Origin: Flectonema sp. DT1601
Taxonomy: Eukaryota > Euglenozoa > Diplonemea > Diplonemida > Diplonemidae
Length of the DNA stretch: 64,000 nt
Reading direction: 5' to 3'
Assembly: GCA_964019425.1 (NCBI GenBank)
Contig: OZ025781.1
Coordinates: forward strand, 1,184,501-1,248,500
Below the pieces are notes generated by a model. It was not told the origin of the DNA, did not search any database, and was given only the letters and a program-made list of their open reading frames with translations. Below, one piece after another: positions 1-9,939 of this stretch (position 1 is the stretch's first letter; each line of letters starts with the position of its first letter). Made by a program: the position numbers and the translations under genes.

Positions 1-193
1 CGTCATCGTTGTTGTTGATTTCTGAGATGGTTTTATTATTTTGATATTGTTGGTGAGAATCGCTCTTCATCTCTGAAGGTGGTGCTGCTTTTGAGATTAT
101 AGCATCCGATACTGACCTCACTGAGTTATAATTTATATTCGAATTCATCACAGATTGCGTTCGGAAATGACGAGATCCCCAAGTGCTGTCCAT
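1..193 (-). CDS. Hypothetical protein, N-terminal part only
   Basis: An ATG at 193-191 opens a reading frame on the minus strand that stays open for 64 codons to the left edge of the window. The visible peptide begins MDSTWGSRHF and is rich in Ser, Asn and Gln, with no recognisable domain. It could be the disordered N-terminus of a larger protein, or a first exon. It points the same way as its neighbour at 356-1639. A poly(A) run on the plus strand (246-258) lies just upstream of the start, as for many genes here. No function can be assigned; the start is inferred from the first ATG of the open frame. Confidence 0.45.
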   Translation of the reverse strand, partial: MDSTWGSRHFRTQSVMNSNINYNSVRSVSDAIISKAAPPSEMKSDSHQQYQNNKTISEINNNDD

Positions 194-355
194 TTTGGGA
201 CACCATTCAACCTGTTGAGAAAGATTATTTCAATTTTTCTGGTTCAAAAAAAAAAAAAACCTTTTTAATAATTTATCAAATCATCTGTTGAATCTATTTA
301 TCTATTTTTTTATTATTGAATACAATTAGTGAGATGGCAGTAGAGGGGAAGGAAT

Positions 356-1639
356 CTATCCCCAGCCATCGAGAGGGTTTTTAAGTATTGGCGACCTCCT
401 TCCATCAGAGGCATTGGCAGGAGACATTTCAAGAAGCGGATGTCTCTTATTCATTCGAGGAGTTGGTTTTGCCAAACGAGCCTGTTCAGCGGCTGACAGA
501 AGTGGTGTAGAAGAATGTTTACGAGGAGATGCTAATACTGACAGACGGATACTACTTGTTGGAGGTTCTGAAGGAAGAGGTTGCTGTAGACGAGCGGGGC
601 TGGGAACTGTGAGAATTGGTCTTGTCGACAACTCCGTTTCCAGCCGCCTGATTTTTTCACTATTTTCAAAAAATTGAATTTCCACTTCCCGAAGTCTTTC
701 TAACTCTCTCGCAGCGTCTTCGTGTGCCTCCCCCTCCTGCTGGAGCTGCTTCCTCAAAACAGCTGCTTCCCTTCTGCTGTTCGCTAACTCGTTCTCAGTA
801 ACCTGAACCCCACCGTACTGAAGCTGAAGGTTAGTGAGCTCGTCAAGGAGTTGTTGAAAATCAGTTTTGTGTTTTTGTTTATTTGCGTACAGATCTTTCT
901 TAATCGCGGCATTGTCAGCCTCTAAAGATGAACAAGTAGCATTAGCAGCTGTGAGTCTATTACTACAATCAGTAAGAGAGTGGTGAAGAGTCTTCTCTCG
1001 ATCTTGTAAAGTTGAGATTGTGTTGGATACCAACTTATCTGTTAATGGATCTGATTTACGTCGTAAGCTGGTCAGTTCTTTCATTGCAGCGGCGTAGCGA
1101 TCGTCACGTGACTGCCAAATGTCTTCTAATCGACAAAGTTCTGCAGAAATATACTTCGTGTGTTTTCGTACGCCATTCTCTAACTCTTTAGCTGTCGAGT
1201 CTCTTTGAATGCGAGTCTGCAACGTCGCCATCTCGGAAGAGTAATTCCTCAACAGTTCCTGTGCCTGTCCAAACAGGGAATCTCCGTGACCCGGAGTCAA
1301 ACTTGGAAGAGGTTGCTGATGGTGAAGCTGTTCCCACAATTCTTGTTTTTCACGTTCTCGCAGCTTTACAATGGAAGCGAGTCTCTCATTCTCAACAATG
1401 TAGTTTTGCATATTATCAGACACTGAAGGAGTTATGATCGATCTTAATGGTGGTTTTCCTCTTTCTCGACTACTCGACATCACTTCCTTTACAGGTGAGG
1501 GAAGACCTTCTTCTATTGTCGGGATTGATTTAGACTTTTCCCGACGACTTCTTCTGCGCATCCAACAAAGCGCCACATTTCCAACCAGTGACAATCCTAA
1601 GAAAGCCGCCAGCATTGCGACAGGTAGCTCGCAATCCAT
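356..1639 (-). CDS. Single-pass membrane protein with long coiled coil
   Basis: 427 aa from the ATG at 1639-1637 to a TAG. The frame stays open upstream, but only with a non-ATG start, so I chose the ATG that sits directly before the membrane segment. Residues about 7-25 (AMLAAFLGLSLVGNVALCW) form one hydrophobic helix followed by a basic stop-transfer patch (RRRSRR). The protein should therefore be N-out/C-in, with a large cytosolic part. Residues about 85-320 are heptad-like, rich in Glu, Leu, Gln and Arg (coiled coil). The last 90 residues are Pro/Ser-rich with SP and TP motifs (SPRK, TPLL, SPIL), possible phosphorylation sites. I recognise no family; tethering or scaffolding is inference. 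A longer N-terminus with another hydrophobic stretch remains possible if an upstream exon exists. Confidence 0.7.
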   Translation of the reverse strand: MDCELPVAMLAAFLGLSLVGNVALCWMRRRSRREKSKSIPTIEEGLPSPVKEVMSSSRERGKPPLRSIITPSVSDNMQNYIVENERLASIVKLREREKQELWEQLHHQQPLPSLTPGHGDSLFGQAQELLRNYSSEMATLQTRIQRDSTAKELENGVRKHTKYISAELCRLEDIWQSRDDRYAAAMKELTSLRRKSDPLTDKLVSNTISTLQDREKTLHHSLTDCSNRLTAANATCSSLEADNAAIKKDLYANKQKHKTDFQQLLDELTNLQLQYGGVQVTENELANSRREAAVLRKQLQQEGEAHEDAARELERLREVEIQFFENSEKIRRLETELSTRPILTVPSPARLQQPLPSEPPTSSIRLSVLASPRKHSSTPLLSAAEQARLAKPTPRMNKRHPLLEMSPANASDGRRSPILKNPLDGWG

Positions 1640-1866
1640 TGTGTGTAGCGAGCTATTAGATAAAATAAATTTATAACAACTACGGCGCTCTGAAAGATTA
1701 TCTCCCTCTTCGATGTTGTAATTGTGATGAGTTTCATCCTGAAGAGAGAAACAGAATTGAGTGATATTTTCAAACACATTGCCATAAAAAACTACAATAA
1801 GAAAAACCAGATTTAAAATCGAACGGGTAGAGGACAAAGAACAAAAGGAATGGGAGTTGTCGTTCT

Positions 1867-1897
<31 letters not shown>

Positions 1898-1929
1898 CGG
1901 CCTGCTACTCCCCAGGGAGGGATTCCTTT

Positions 1930-2092
1930 CTCGAAACGATTCGTATAAGTAAGTTACAAAGGATTGTTCCCGAGTGTTGGAGTCATACGTACTCCCACGT
2001 CAGAGGTGAAATTCTTAGATCGTGGGAAGACGAACTTCTGCGAAAGCATTCGACAAGAATGTCTTCATTAATCAAGAACGAGAAAGTGAGCT
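1930..2092 (+). pseudogene. Fragment of 18S (SSU) rRNA
   Basis: The stretch 1995-2085 carries the universal core of eukaryotic small-subunit rRNA: GTCAGAGGTGAAATTCTTAG, then GGGAAGACGAACT, CTGCGAAAGCATT and TCATTAATCAAGAACGA. This matches the region near yeast 18S positions 890-990. The preceding 60 bases (…GAGTGTTGGAGTCATACGTA…) fit the segment just before it but are more divergent. After AAGAACGA the match fails, and the fragment runs into A-rich DNA; on the left it is preceded by a 29-nt T run (1869-1897). There is no rest of an rRNA gene nearby. It is therefore a stray fragment (pseudogene or part of a mobile repeat), not a working rRNA gene. Left boundary uncertain. Confidence 0.8.
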
Positions 2093-2395
2093 TTTTAAAA
2101 AAAAAATAAATAAAAAAAAATATATTCCCCTTTCAAAAGAAGAAGGAAAAATTCGTCTGTAGTTTCAGACGATTTCATTACCAATATCACCATCATTGGG
2201 TTATTAGTATAGAGGATCATTACCTCCTGCTTGAAACTCCCCCTCCGTTGGGCTCCTTTCGCAAGAATTGGTTAATTTTTTTTAATATTTTCTATTTTTC
2301 GTGTTACGAACCGCAAAGCCGGTTTATTTATTTTATCGAAACCGAATTCAAGCAGAAAAAAGCTCTCGGGGGTGGGGTATCCATCATTTTTCATC

Positions 2396-2656
2396 AAAAT
2401 ACAAATGTATTGTATCATAAACAACATAACGATATTTTAACATTAGTTCTGAGATACAGTGACTAAAGGTAATGTTAGTGTAGGTATACACTCTGCGATT
2501 GACGTAAATACTTTACATTATAATAAATGTTTCTAACTTAGCTGCAGTACCTAACTCGGGGGGGTTAACTGTTCGAGTTTGTACGTAAAATACAAATGTT
2601 TTGTATCATAAACAACATAACGATAATTTAACATTAGTTCTGAGATACAGTGACTA
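2396..2656 (+). repeat. Dispersed repeat family R1, two tandem copies
   Basis: Copy A (2396-2528) and copy B (2564-2656) share a core reading ACAAATGT, TTGTATCATAAACAACATAA, CATTAGTTCTGAGATACAGT. Both are flanked by G-rich tracts followed by GGTAYCCATCA (2366-2384 and 2659-2677), so the unit seems tandemly duplicated. A third copy, at 17143-17303, combines the left part of B with the right part of A, showing that the full unit is about 160 bp. No coding potential and no clear terminal inverted repeats. Confidence 0.85.
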
Positions 2657-4071
2657 ACTCGGGGGGGGTACCCATCACCTTGGATAACTAAATTTTCCTC
2701 CCAACGCAACGCAGTTGCAAACTGTTAAACCAAATTATTTTATTTTACTTTATTTATTTACGAAGCCTCGTGAGACTAATTTTAAAAAAAAAAGCGGGTG
2801 TCCTCCATTTAAAGAATGGTGAGAATGATAAATAGAATTCAGAGCTGACGTACATTTACAGCTGCGAAACAATTTTCTTTCTTCCCTTTATTCAATCAAG
2901 TTTTGTTGTCAAGAGAAAGGAAAAGAAAGAAGGGGAAAAAAAAATAGAATTCAGTAAAAAAAAAAAAAAAAACATTAAAAGGAAACAATCAGTATTCCTC
3001 TGTGTTTCAATTATTAGATATGAACACAAAAGGAGCGGACCCGCATCACGAAGAATCAGGACATGTCGTGATAGGGCGTAAAAGTAAGCAGAAAGGAGGT
3101 CAGGGTGAATATCTGCGATCTAGCTTCCCAAAGAAGGGGAACAAAAAAAAAAAAAAAAAATTAATTGCTTTCACTAATCAATTCAGGGTAATAAGGTTCT
3201 ACTTTGATGGAAGTGATTTTTTTGAACATATTTCTAATGATCAAAAACAAACTCAACGAACATCAGTAATTTTATGAAAACGCTCGACTTAAAAAAGGTT
3301 GTAAAAATGTAATTTACATTACCATTTCCCTAATCATTTGATGAAGGGGGGTTTGCTTGTTTGCTTGTTTTTCACTTTTCCGCTTTGTGGAAATTATACA
3401 GGCTGAATGCCTCTCAAAGCCAGAATACAGTAGCGGAGCTATCCGCCTTATTGTCAGAGAAAATATCTTTTTTGTGAATGTGTCAACGTTCCTTTTGCTC
3501 TGCAAAAGAAACGAATCTTCATTCACATCGTCAGTCAGGTGAACTCCCGCTTACGAACTGACGCAGTGAAAATAAAATTACTACAGCTGAATGACTCAAA
3601 GCTATATAAACCCCCTATTTTTTTTTTTTTAAAGAAAACAAAAAGAAAAAAAATAAAATTATAACTGAGAGTCCACCGTGAACGGGGACTAAGGATTATA
3701 GACAACAAACAACACCAATACTGACCCAAAAATAGAAAGGACAGTAAAAGGTAACAGAGTCACAACTTCTGTAAAAACTTCTGTAAAAATAAATTAAGGG
3801 GACCCAGCTTTAGACAACAAGCAAGTCACTTACAAACGGAACCTATGATGGGTTTCGCCAACAGGAAGGGTTAGAAATAACTTGAACTACACAAGTAGGT
3901 AACAAATACAACTATAAAGGAACACCACCCAACTGACAGGTAAAGATTTTTTTTTTTTTTTTTTTTTTAAAAAACCTTGAAGTGATAAAAATGACCTGAA
4001 AAAAAAAAAAAAAACAAGCGAGCGCGTCCATTGCCATGAACGACTAGCATGGCAAAAAAAGATAAAGTGGA

Positions 4072-4106
<35 letters not shown>

Positions 4107-4136
4107 ACGTCTCGTTTTTGACAATAATGAAATTCC

Positions 4137-4260
4137 CATTCAGATAAGCGGCCTTGTTTTTTTGTTGATCACCAGACAGTATTACTGACGCATGTGGAAA
4201 TAGATAACATGACATAATAAATAAACGGCTCTTAATCTGAATAGTTTCTTCTCCGACTTC
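4137..4260 (+). repeat. Dispersed MITE-like repeat R2, copy 1
   Basis: About 124 bp, repeated at 16732-16858 with scattered differences and an almost identical right half (GATAACATGACATAATAAAT, AAACGGCTCTTAATCTGAAT). It begins CCATTCAGATAAG and carries CTTAATCTGAATAG near the other end. These are imperfect inverted repeats of about 13 bp, as in a small non-autonomous DNA element. The similarity continues about 15 bp beyond the inverted repeat, so the true boundary is uncertain. Confidence 0.75.
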
Positions 4261-5852
4261 GCATGGAGGAAAAGAAGTGGGATAAGAAACTGGTTGCTAT
4301 GTGAAAAGATTAAATTGATACGCTTTCTTTTTTTTTTGGAGGGAGTTGCATTATTTTAAATTAAGTCGCTAAACACTAAACATATCATAACATTATTATT
4401 ATTACACTTCACAAATACATATAGTAGGGTTTCCAACCAATCGAAACTCCGAAAAAGAAAAAAAAACTCATTACCCAATTAAGACAAACAAAAAAATAAC
4501 TAAAACTATAAATCAACTTTGAAAAACAAGGCTACCCATCATAATTTCTGTATCTTTTCTTAAACGACGTACAGGAATTATCAATGAAATGCCTTCACAA
4601 GAGAGTACGTAGCTGAAGGAAATGACTACCCAAATACTATGCACCAAAAGCATAGTTGAGGATGCCAGTTTTTCGCCAAAGAAGGTAATAGAAAAAAGAG
4701 GAAGCCAAAAACGATATGAAGGTCAGCCCTCCTCCCAACGGGTGGTCCACAGCAGAGCCGTGAATCTCGGTTTTTACTTTTTTTTACTTCGAACAAAATA
4801 AAAAACCTCCAGCAGAGGATTTTAGTTTGATTCAATATGCTAATTGCAAAGTCTTTTTTTTTTTTTTAAAGAAAGAGTGGGAAAAAAAAAAAAAATGATG
4901 TAACAAGAATGACAAAGTGACAATAAAACACTTTGCTCTTTTTTTTTTTTTTTTTTGAATTGAAGAAACAATATGATAACAAAACAAGCGTTGATCCGCT
5001 ATTGACTTAAGAAAAATAAAAAATAAAAAATTATTTTGTAAAAGAGAGGGCTGCTGCTACCAGATTTAATCCGACTTTAACTTTTACTAACTTTAAAAAA
5101 AAACAAAAAAAAAAAAATAACTTAAAAGAGTTGAGGGAGGGGTGAAGAAAAATTGGAATGAGACAGTGTGTTCATGCAATCAAAGCATGAAGTAATCATC
5201 ATATTATAAACACATTGGAATGAGAAGAAAAAACACTAAGTCTCTTGCATTGCAAAGGGTTTTTTTTTTTTGAAGAAGAAGAAGAAGAAAAACAAAGTAC
5301 TGAGTGAAACAAGAAAGGAAAAACGACAACACGCGACAAGCCTATTTGTCGTTTTTTTTTTCAGAAAAGATAAAAGGCTGTACTAAGTTTTCAGTTCCCA
5401 TCATACGAAGGGAAATTTTTAAAAAAATCTGTTTTTTTTTTTTTGATCTGTGTCTTCCCCCTGACTCAGGTATGATAATAGCGAAACAAAATATTTCCGT
5501 TTTTTGTCCGAAGTATTTCCGCAAAACCCTTCCAAAAGCAGGCATGCGGTCCTCTCCTCTTAACAAACAACAACATTCAGCTTACCCGAATAGGGGTAAT
5601 TGCAGAACCCTTTTTAGAAACGGAAAAAATAATAAAACGAAACAAACCGACAAACAGGACGAACAATAATAAGAAGTAAAAAGGATGATCTCCTTCTGTT
5701 AACGAAGGAAAGAAAGTTTCCTATTTCGCAGACAGAAAAAGTTTCATGAGAAAGGTCGCAAAAAAGTACAATAAATTACTTTTGTAATTTTGACAGCAAC
5801 TATTTGTCTCTGAGAAGTCTCTCAGAAAAAGATTAACCTCATTGAGTGCAAA

Positions 5853-5885
<33 letters not shown>

Positions 5886-5985
5886 ATAATAATAATAAAT
5901 AAATAAATAATTGTCATTCTGACTCTCTGATTCCACTACGACTTTACAGTCGTTATAATCAAAAATACGGAAGAATTGAGACATA

Positions 5986-8472
5986 TTAATCCACGACGTC
6001 AATGGTGAGTCCACTCCTCGGAAATTCGGGTATCATCTTAGCGGCTTCCATTGCAATTACATCTGAACTATCACAACTGTTTAAAATAACATCAGCATTC
6101 CCCTGATTGAAAGCATTTCTATAAGATTCTGACCAACCCCACTCAGATTCTTCTTCTTCAGGTCCGCTGTACGAATTTGAAACTCTTTCGGAGTCTCTCC
6201 AAATCGATGGCGAAGCAGCTCTTTCAATATTAACCTGACAAATTACTAAAATATCTGTTGACACTTTCCAAACATCAATTGGTCGAGTAATCGTTCTCAA
6301 GTAAGGATCCTTATCGATATCTGGTGCCTCTGACATCCCCGTGATGAGAGTAAAACTTGAGATGCCCGCAGCATACACTGCTAATGCTCTACTAACATCA
6401 ACACAAGACCCTACTATAGTAACGAATTTCTGACTGTAATTTCCAACATTTCCCCAACGCAAAGCACCAGATGCAACTCCACAAGAAACACTTCTCTTTT
6501 TGGTCGATAATAAAGATGTGAATCGAATTGTTGAGGAAACATGTTCTCGACAAGGTTTTGATGTGTTCCATCCGACTACGAATGATGAATTACAAACTGA
6601 AGCAATGCAGCCATTCGTTCTTTCAGAACACTGTAAGATTGATGACGCAATCGATTGTAAAGACTTTGTCATCTCTGATTTTGGAATCACAATAGTAGCG
6701 ATAGTCGCATAGTCTCTCTTCTCAAGATGGTCTGGCATGAGTCGTAGATTACCTGATGAACCAGCTAATGGATTCACACCTAACAATGGATTCCTTATCT
6801 CAAGAGGAGGAAGCTCTGATTTTTTCACAGGAGCTGAAAGATCTCTTTTTACAACAGTCGCTCTTCCTGATAGTGTTCCAGGTAGAAGTAAACTAATATT
6901 TATTGGGGTTGTCACTCCTTTAAGTTTCTTTTCACCAACAGGAATAACGATAGTATCAGCGGGGATGCAAGCATTAGCAGCGTAGTTTGGAGTAACTGAT
7001 ATCGATCCAGAATTGGTCGTCAATTCGTGTTTTGCAAAATTTTGAGTCGTCAGCTCAGTGATTGCTTCATTTGAAACAGCAATACATCCGCCAACACATG
7101 CTGCTTCCATTCTCGCTGCTGTATTTACAGTTGGACCAAAATAATCATATCTGCCAGTGACAGGGTTCACTTCACGTTCAACAGGTCCGTGATTTATTCC
7201 AACACGGATTCGGATGCCAGACCAAACTCCAGGTTCTTTTTTTGACGGTGTTATATTATCTAGTTCTGAAGGCCATGCCGCTTCGTAAAGTCTTTCTTGA
7301 ATAAGTAAACCAAACACAATCGCTGTTGACAATTCATCAAAAGCAACCATGAAAGCATCTCCAATAGTTTTAACTTCGTATCCATCGAAAGCCAAAATGT
7401 AATCTCTTATGATTGTGTTGTGTTTTTTTAAAGCACGCTTCATAGTGCCGGTAGCAGCTTCCCATAAAACAGTACTGCTCACAATGTCTGTAAAAACAAT
7501 TGCAGCAAACCCATTGTATCCCGGGGCTGAAATGCCTTGTTCTATTGGAATAAGACAAGAATCACCATTTACTATGAGAGAGGAAGTATGAGGAATTAGT
7601 GCTGAAACTTCCCTGTCAAAAAGAGAATCAGGGAGATAGGGTCGATATAATTTCAAGTTATCGAGCAGCTGAGAAAGGACATCTGCGGAAGCGTTTTCAC
7701 TGTCTTTGATGATTAGCTCTGCTAAGTCTAAGTCAAAGTCAACTAGAGCTGCTGTCACTCTTTCCGACAGGGTGATAGAGTCTTTCAAATGAAGTCGTTC
7801 TGACTCTGCTCTCGCAGAAAAACCTCTCGTAAAATGATAATCTAAAATGAATATTGCTAAGTAATAAAAGAAATTAGTGGAACCACGACTCAACCCAACT
7901 GAACATGGAGGGCTCTTACAGTTCGTTAATTCGACTCTGTCTTCATAGTCTGCAGTTCCTTCAACGTCAAAGAGACCGAATCTGATTGACAATTCTATCT
8001 GTGTAATCATAAGATAAAGTGTTACTCCGACAAGGATTGCTCCTGATGCCCGATATCTAACTTTGCATACTAAGAGAATATCTAAAATTATTATAAAAAT
8101 TGGCCAATTCCTTTCAACCAACACCTGAGCATTGTTAAAATCAGCAAGTAAAGCTGTAAGTGAGTGAATTGCAACAACCAGTTCGATAATACTGTCTGGC
8201 ATGGTTCTAGTCGAGATCAAGTGGATGAGTCCAAAGACGCTCGCTAATAGAGAAGCTAGTATTGCTACACCCAAACCATATCTATGCCTCTTTAATAGCA
8301 TTTCATGATAGATCAGTAGACCGTAAAGCATCATAATACTTGTTGAGATTAGATAAGCGCTGAAATATTTTTTTCTATTCTTCATATCGTAATTATCATT
8401 TTCAACGACAACTCGTCTAAAGAGCGGTCTCAGAAGACGGTCGAGGAGGCTGTTTTTGGTTCGCGATGTCAT
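5986..8472 (-). CDS. Membrane-bound class III adenylyl cyclase
   Basis: 828 aa, making cAMP from ATP at a membrane. I start at the ATG at 8472 (MTSRTKNSLL), because the longer frame runs through a poly-T tract. Residues about 36-215 contain roughly six hydrophobic segments. A linker at 238-290 (FDLDLAEL, LYRPYLP) resembles linkers of other protist cyclases. The catalytic domain is about 320-470. Metal-binding Asp329 lies in FTDIVSST and Asp372 in KTIGDAFM. Lys368 and Asp443 (RYDYFG) fit adenine recognition, and Asn450 and Arg454 lie in VNTAARM. All key residues are present, so activity is expected, with ATP rather than GTP as substrate. Residues about 590-740 look like a second, degenerate cyclase domain (GVASGALRWGNVG) lacking metal-binding aspartates, perhaps regulatory. 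The protein ends in an acidic tail. Class III enzymes work as dimers, so this one probably homodimerises. Confidence 0.9.
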   Translation of the reverse strand: MTSRTKNSLLDRLLRPLFRRVVVENDNYDMKNRKKYFSAYLISTSIMMLYGLLIYHEMLLKRHRYGLGVAILASLLASVFGLIHLISTRTMPDSIIELVVAIHSLTALLADFNNAQVLVERNWPIFIIILDILLVCKVRYRASGAILVGVTLYLMITQIELSIRFGLFDVEGTADYEDRVELTNCKSPPCSVGLSRGSTNFFYYLAIFILDYHFTRGFSARAESERLHLKDSITLSERVTAALVDFDLDLAELIIKDSENASADVLSQLLDNLKLYRPYLPDSLFDREVSALIPHTSSLIVNGDSCLIPIEQGISAPGYNGFAAIVFTDIVSSTVLWEAATGTMKRALKKHNTIIRDYILAFDGYEVKTIGDAFMVAFDELSTAIVFGLLIQERLYEAAWPSELDNITPSKKEPGVWSGIRIRVGINHGPVEREVNPVTGRYDYFGPTVNTAARMEAACVGGCIAVSNEAITELTTQNFAKHELTTNSGSISVTPNYAANACIPADTIVIPVGEKKLKGVTTPINISLLLPGTLSGRATVVKRDLSAPVKKSELPPLEIRNPLLGVNPLAGSSGNLRLMPDHLEKRDYATIATIVIPKSEMTKSLQSIASSILQCSERTNGCIASVCNSSFVVGWNTSKPCREHVSSTIRFTSLLSTKKRSVSCGVASGALRWGNVGNYSQKFVTIVGSCVDVSRALAVYAAGISSFTLITGMSEAPDIDKDPYLRTITRPIDVWKVSTDILVICQVNIERAASPSIWRDSERVSNSYSGPEEEESEWGWSESYRNAFNQGNADVILNSCDSSDVIAMEAAKMIPEFPRSGLTIDVVD

Positions 8473-9363
8473 TGTTATATTCTTATTATTATTTTTTTTT
8501 TTTTTTTGACCCCCAAAAAAAAAAAAAAAAAAAAAAAAAAACTCAACCGAAAAAAAGATATCCTGGGGAGGTAGAAAGATCATTATTGTTTTGAAAATAA
8601 CCAAAAGTACTTCGTTGAACTCGTTGAGTAAATATCCTTATGAGTACCTGTAAAAAAGAAAAAAAAAAAAAAAACTTATCAAAAGATTAACCAAATTCGA
8701 TTCTACATTATTCTCTTACGGTTCGTGAACAAATGTTTGTGTTTTTTTTTCCCTGATATTTTTTTGGGGCCAGGGACATTTCGCAAAAAAAAAAAAAAAA
8801 AAAAAAAAGAGAATTCAACAACGTCACCTAGACAGATGACATTCTTTTTGAAACGAATCGGAGTTTAATACTCATCTAAAGGATATCAAACCCAGTCATG
8901 ATAACCTAATATTCAACGTTCTGTGGATACTTGATGGATGTCTTTGCCTGAAAACTTTCAGACGGGTCAACGCCGAGACAACATGTTGGAACAACACGCG
9001 CTAATAGAAGTATCATTCACACACAACATAATAACATCGAGAGAGAGTCACCCAGAAACAGGATACACACTTCCCTTTCTCTGATGTAAATTGGTATCAT
9101 TAGTAGCTGATTGTTACATCATAAAAGGTGGATAAACAAAACAAAAAAAAAAAAGAATTTCTCCATTGCAGGAGTTTCACACAAATAAGAATAATAATAG
9201 AAACGGACAAAATACGATTGATTTTCGTATCTGGATATTCCAGACTTTAAAACAGGGGCAGCCTCTTTAGAAAAGAAGACTCTCATAAAAAATGAAACTC
9301 GTTTTGAGATTCGTGAAGGAGTAGAAAAGAAACCAAAACAATAATAAACGCTTAAGAACGCAC
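8473..9363. other. Intergenic region with A/T runs
   Basis: Non-coding as far as I can see. It holds several poly(A) runs (8515-8540, 8785-8808), which on the minus strand are poly(T) upstream of the cyclase start. A possible acceptor-like TTTTTTTACAG ends near 8649 on the minus strand, so an untranslated 5' exon of the cyclase gene cannot be excluded. I found no matching coding exon. Confidence 0.45.
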
Positions 9364-9666
9364 TTACTCACTCATAATTGAGAATAGAAACGGTAAAGTC
9401 TTACAGTCGCTGATATCATCAGTGGCAGCCATCAAGGCTTGTACTGGACTCGTTTCTTTTGATCGAAGACCGAGAATTGCACCTCCTCGCATCACACTGG
9501 CGCCACTCTTCCGCCACTCCTTATGCATGTTTTCTTCATCTTTCGCTGATTGTAATTTTCTTGATCTCGCTGGGCACTCTGTTCTGATTGCCGCGGGTGG
9601 CGGTGCTGCTGCCTCATGCGGCATCCCATTCTCAGCTACTCCGATAGCCTTCCTTATCCTGCTCAT
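9364..9666 (-). CDS. Small hypothetical protein or first exon
   Basis: An ATG at 9666-9664 opens 100 codons ending in TAA. The peptide is basic in its first two thirds, contains an Ala/Pro run (EAAAPPPAA) and ends LPFLFSIMSE. Base composition is distinctly less AT-rich than the surrounding DNA, which favours real coding sequence. The terminal codons overlap a good splice donor (GTGAGTAAGTG on the minus strand), so this may be a 5' exon. I found no in-frame continuation: joining it to the acceptor near 8649 gives a stop within a few codons. No domain is recognised. Confidence 0.45.
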   Translation of the reverse strand: MSRIRKAIGVAENGMPHEAAAPPPAAIRTECPARSRKLQSAKDEENMHKEWRKSGASVMRGGAILGLRSKETSPVQALMAATDDISDCKTLPFLFSIMSE

Positions 9667-9939
9667 TATTATTATTTATTTCTGAAGAAGATTAAAATAA
9701 ATAAACCATCTCATGGTATTATTGAGTGTGAGTGTGGTAAGTGTGTTAACATAGCAGCAGCCGGGATCCACCGAAATAGGTTAGCTGAAAGAGAGTATCA
9801 GTGAAGATCAGAACCGACAGCGCTTGCGCTACGACGCAAAGCAGCAGAATAAAACATTTTATAATAAGGGTTAAAGTTGCGCTTCGCAATAAAGTGAGAA
9901 AAAAACATCGTTACTGTAAAAGTAACCGAGAGACTCTAC

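Larger units (their letters stand above)
2093..5985. other. Gene desert rich in poly(A)/poly(T), with dispersed repeats
   Basis: No convincing coding region is visible on either strand. The open frames here translate into Lys- or Phe-rich peptides produced by A and T runs (for example T run 4075-4104, A run 5854-5883). What can be supported are copies of two short repeat families also found 12-15 kb away (at 2396-2656 and 4137-4260). Composition is strongly AT-rich and unlike the flanking genes. Confidence 0.7.

Noticed and set aside
3887-4215. Overlapping Lys/Phe-rich open frames
   Set aside because: They consist mainly of poly-K or poly-F from A/T runs and lack codon bias or domains.
5304-5669. 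121-codon plus-strand ORF
   Set aside because: The largest open frame of the first desert, but it crosses two T runs, has no recognisable motif and no splice or promoter context.
8473-8604. 44-residue N-terminal extension of the adenylyl cyclase
   Set aside because: It reads through poly(A)/poly(T) as FFFFFFFFF and KKKK; the ATG at 8472 after this tract is a better start.
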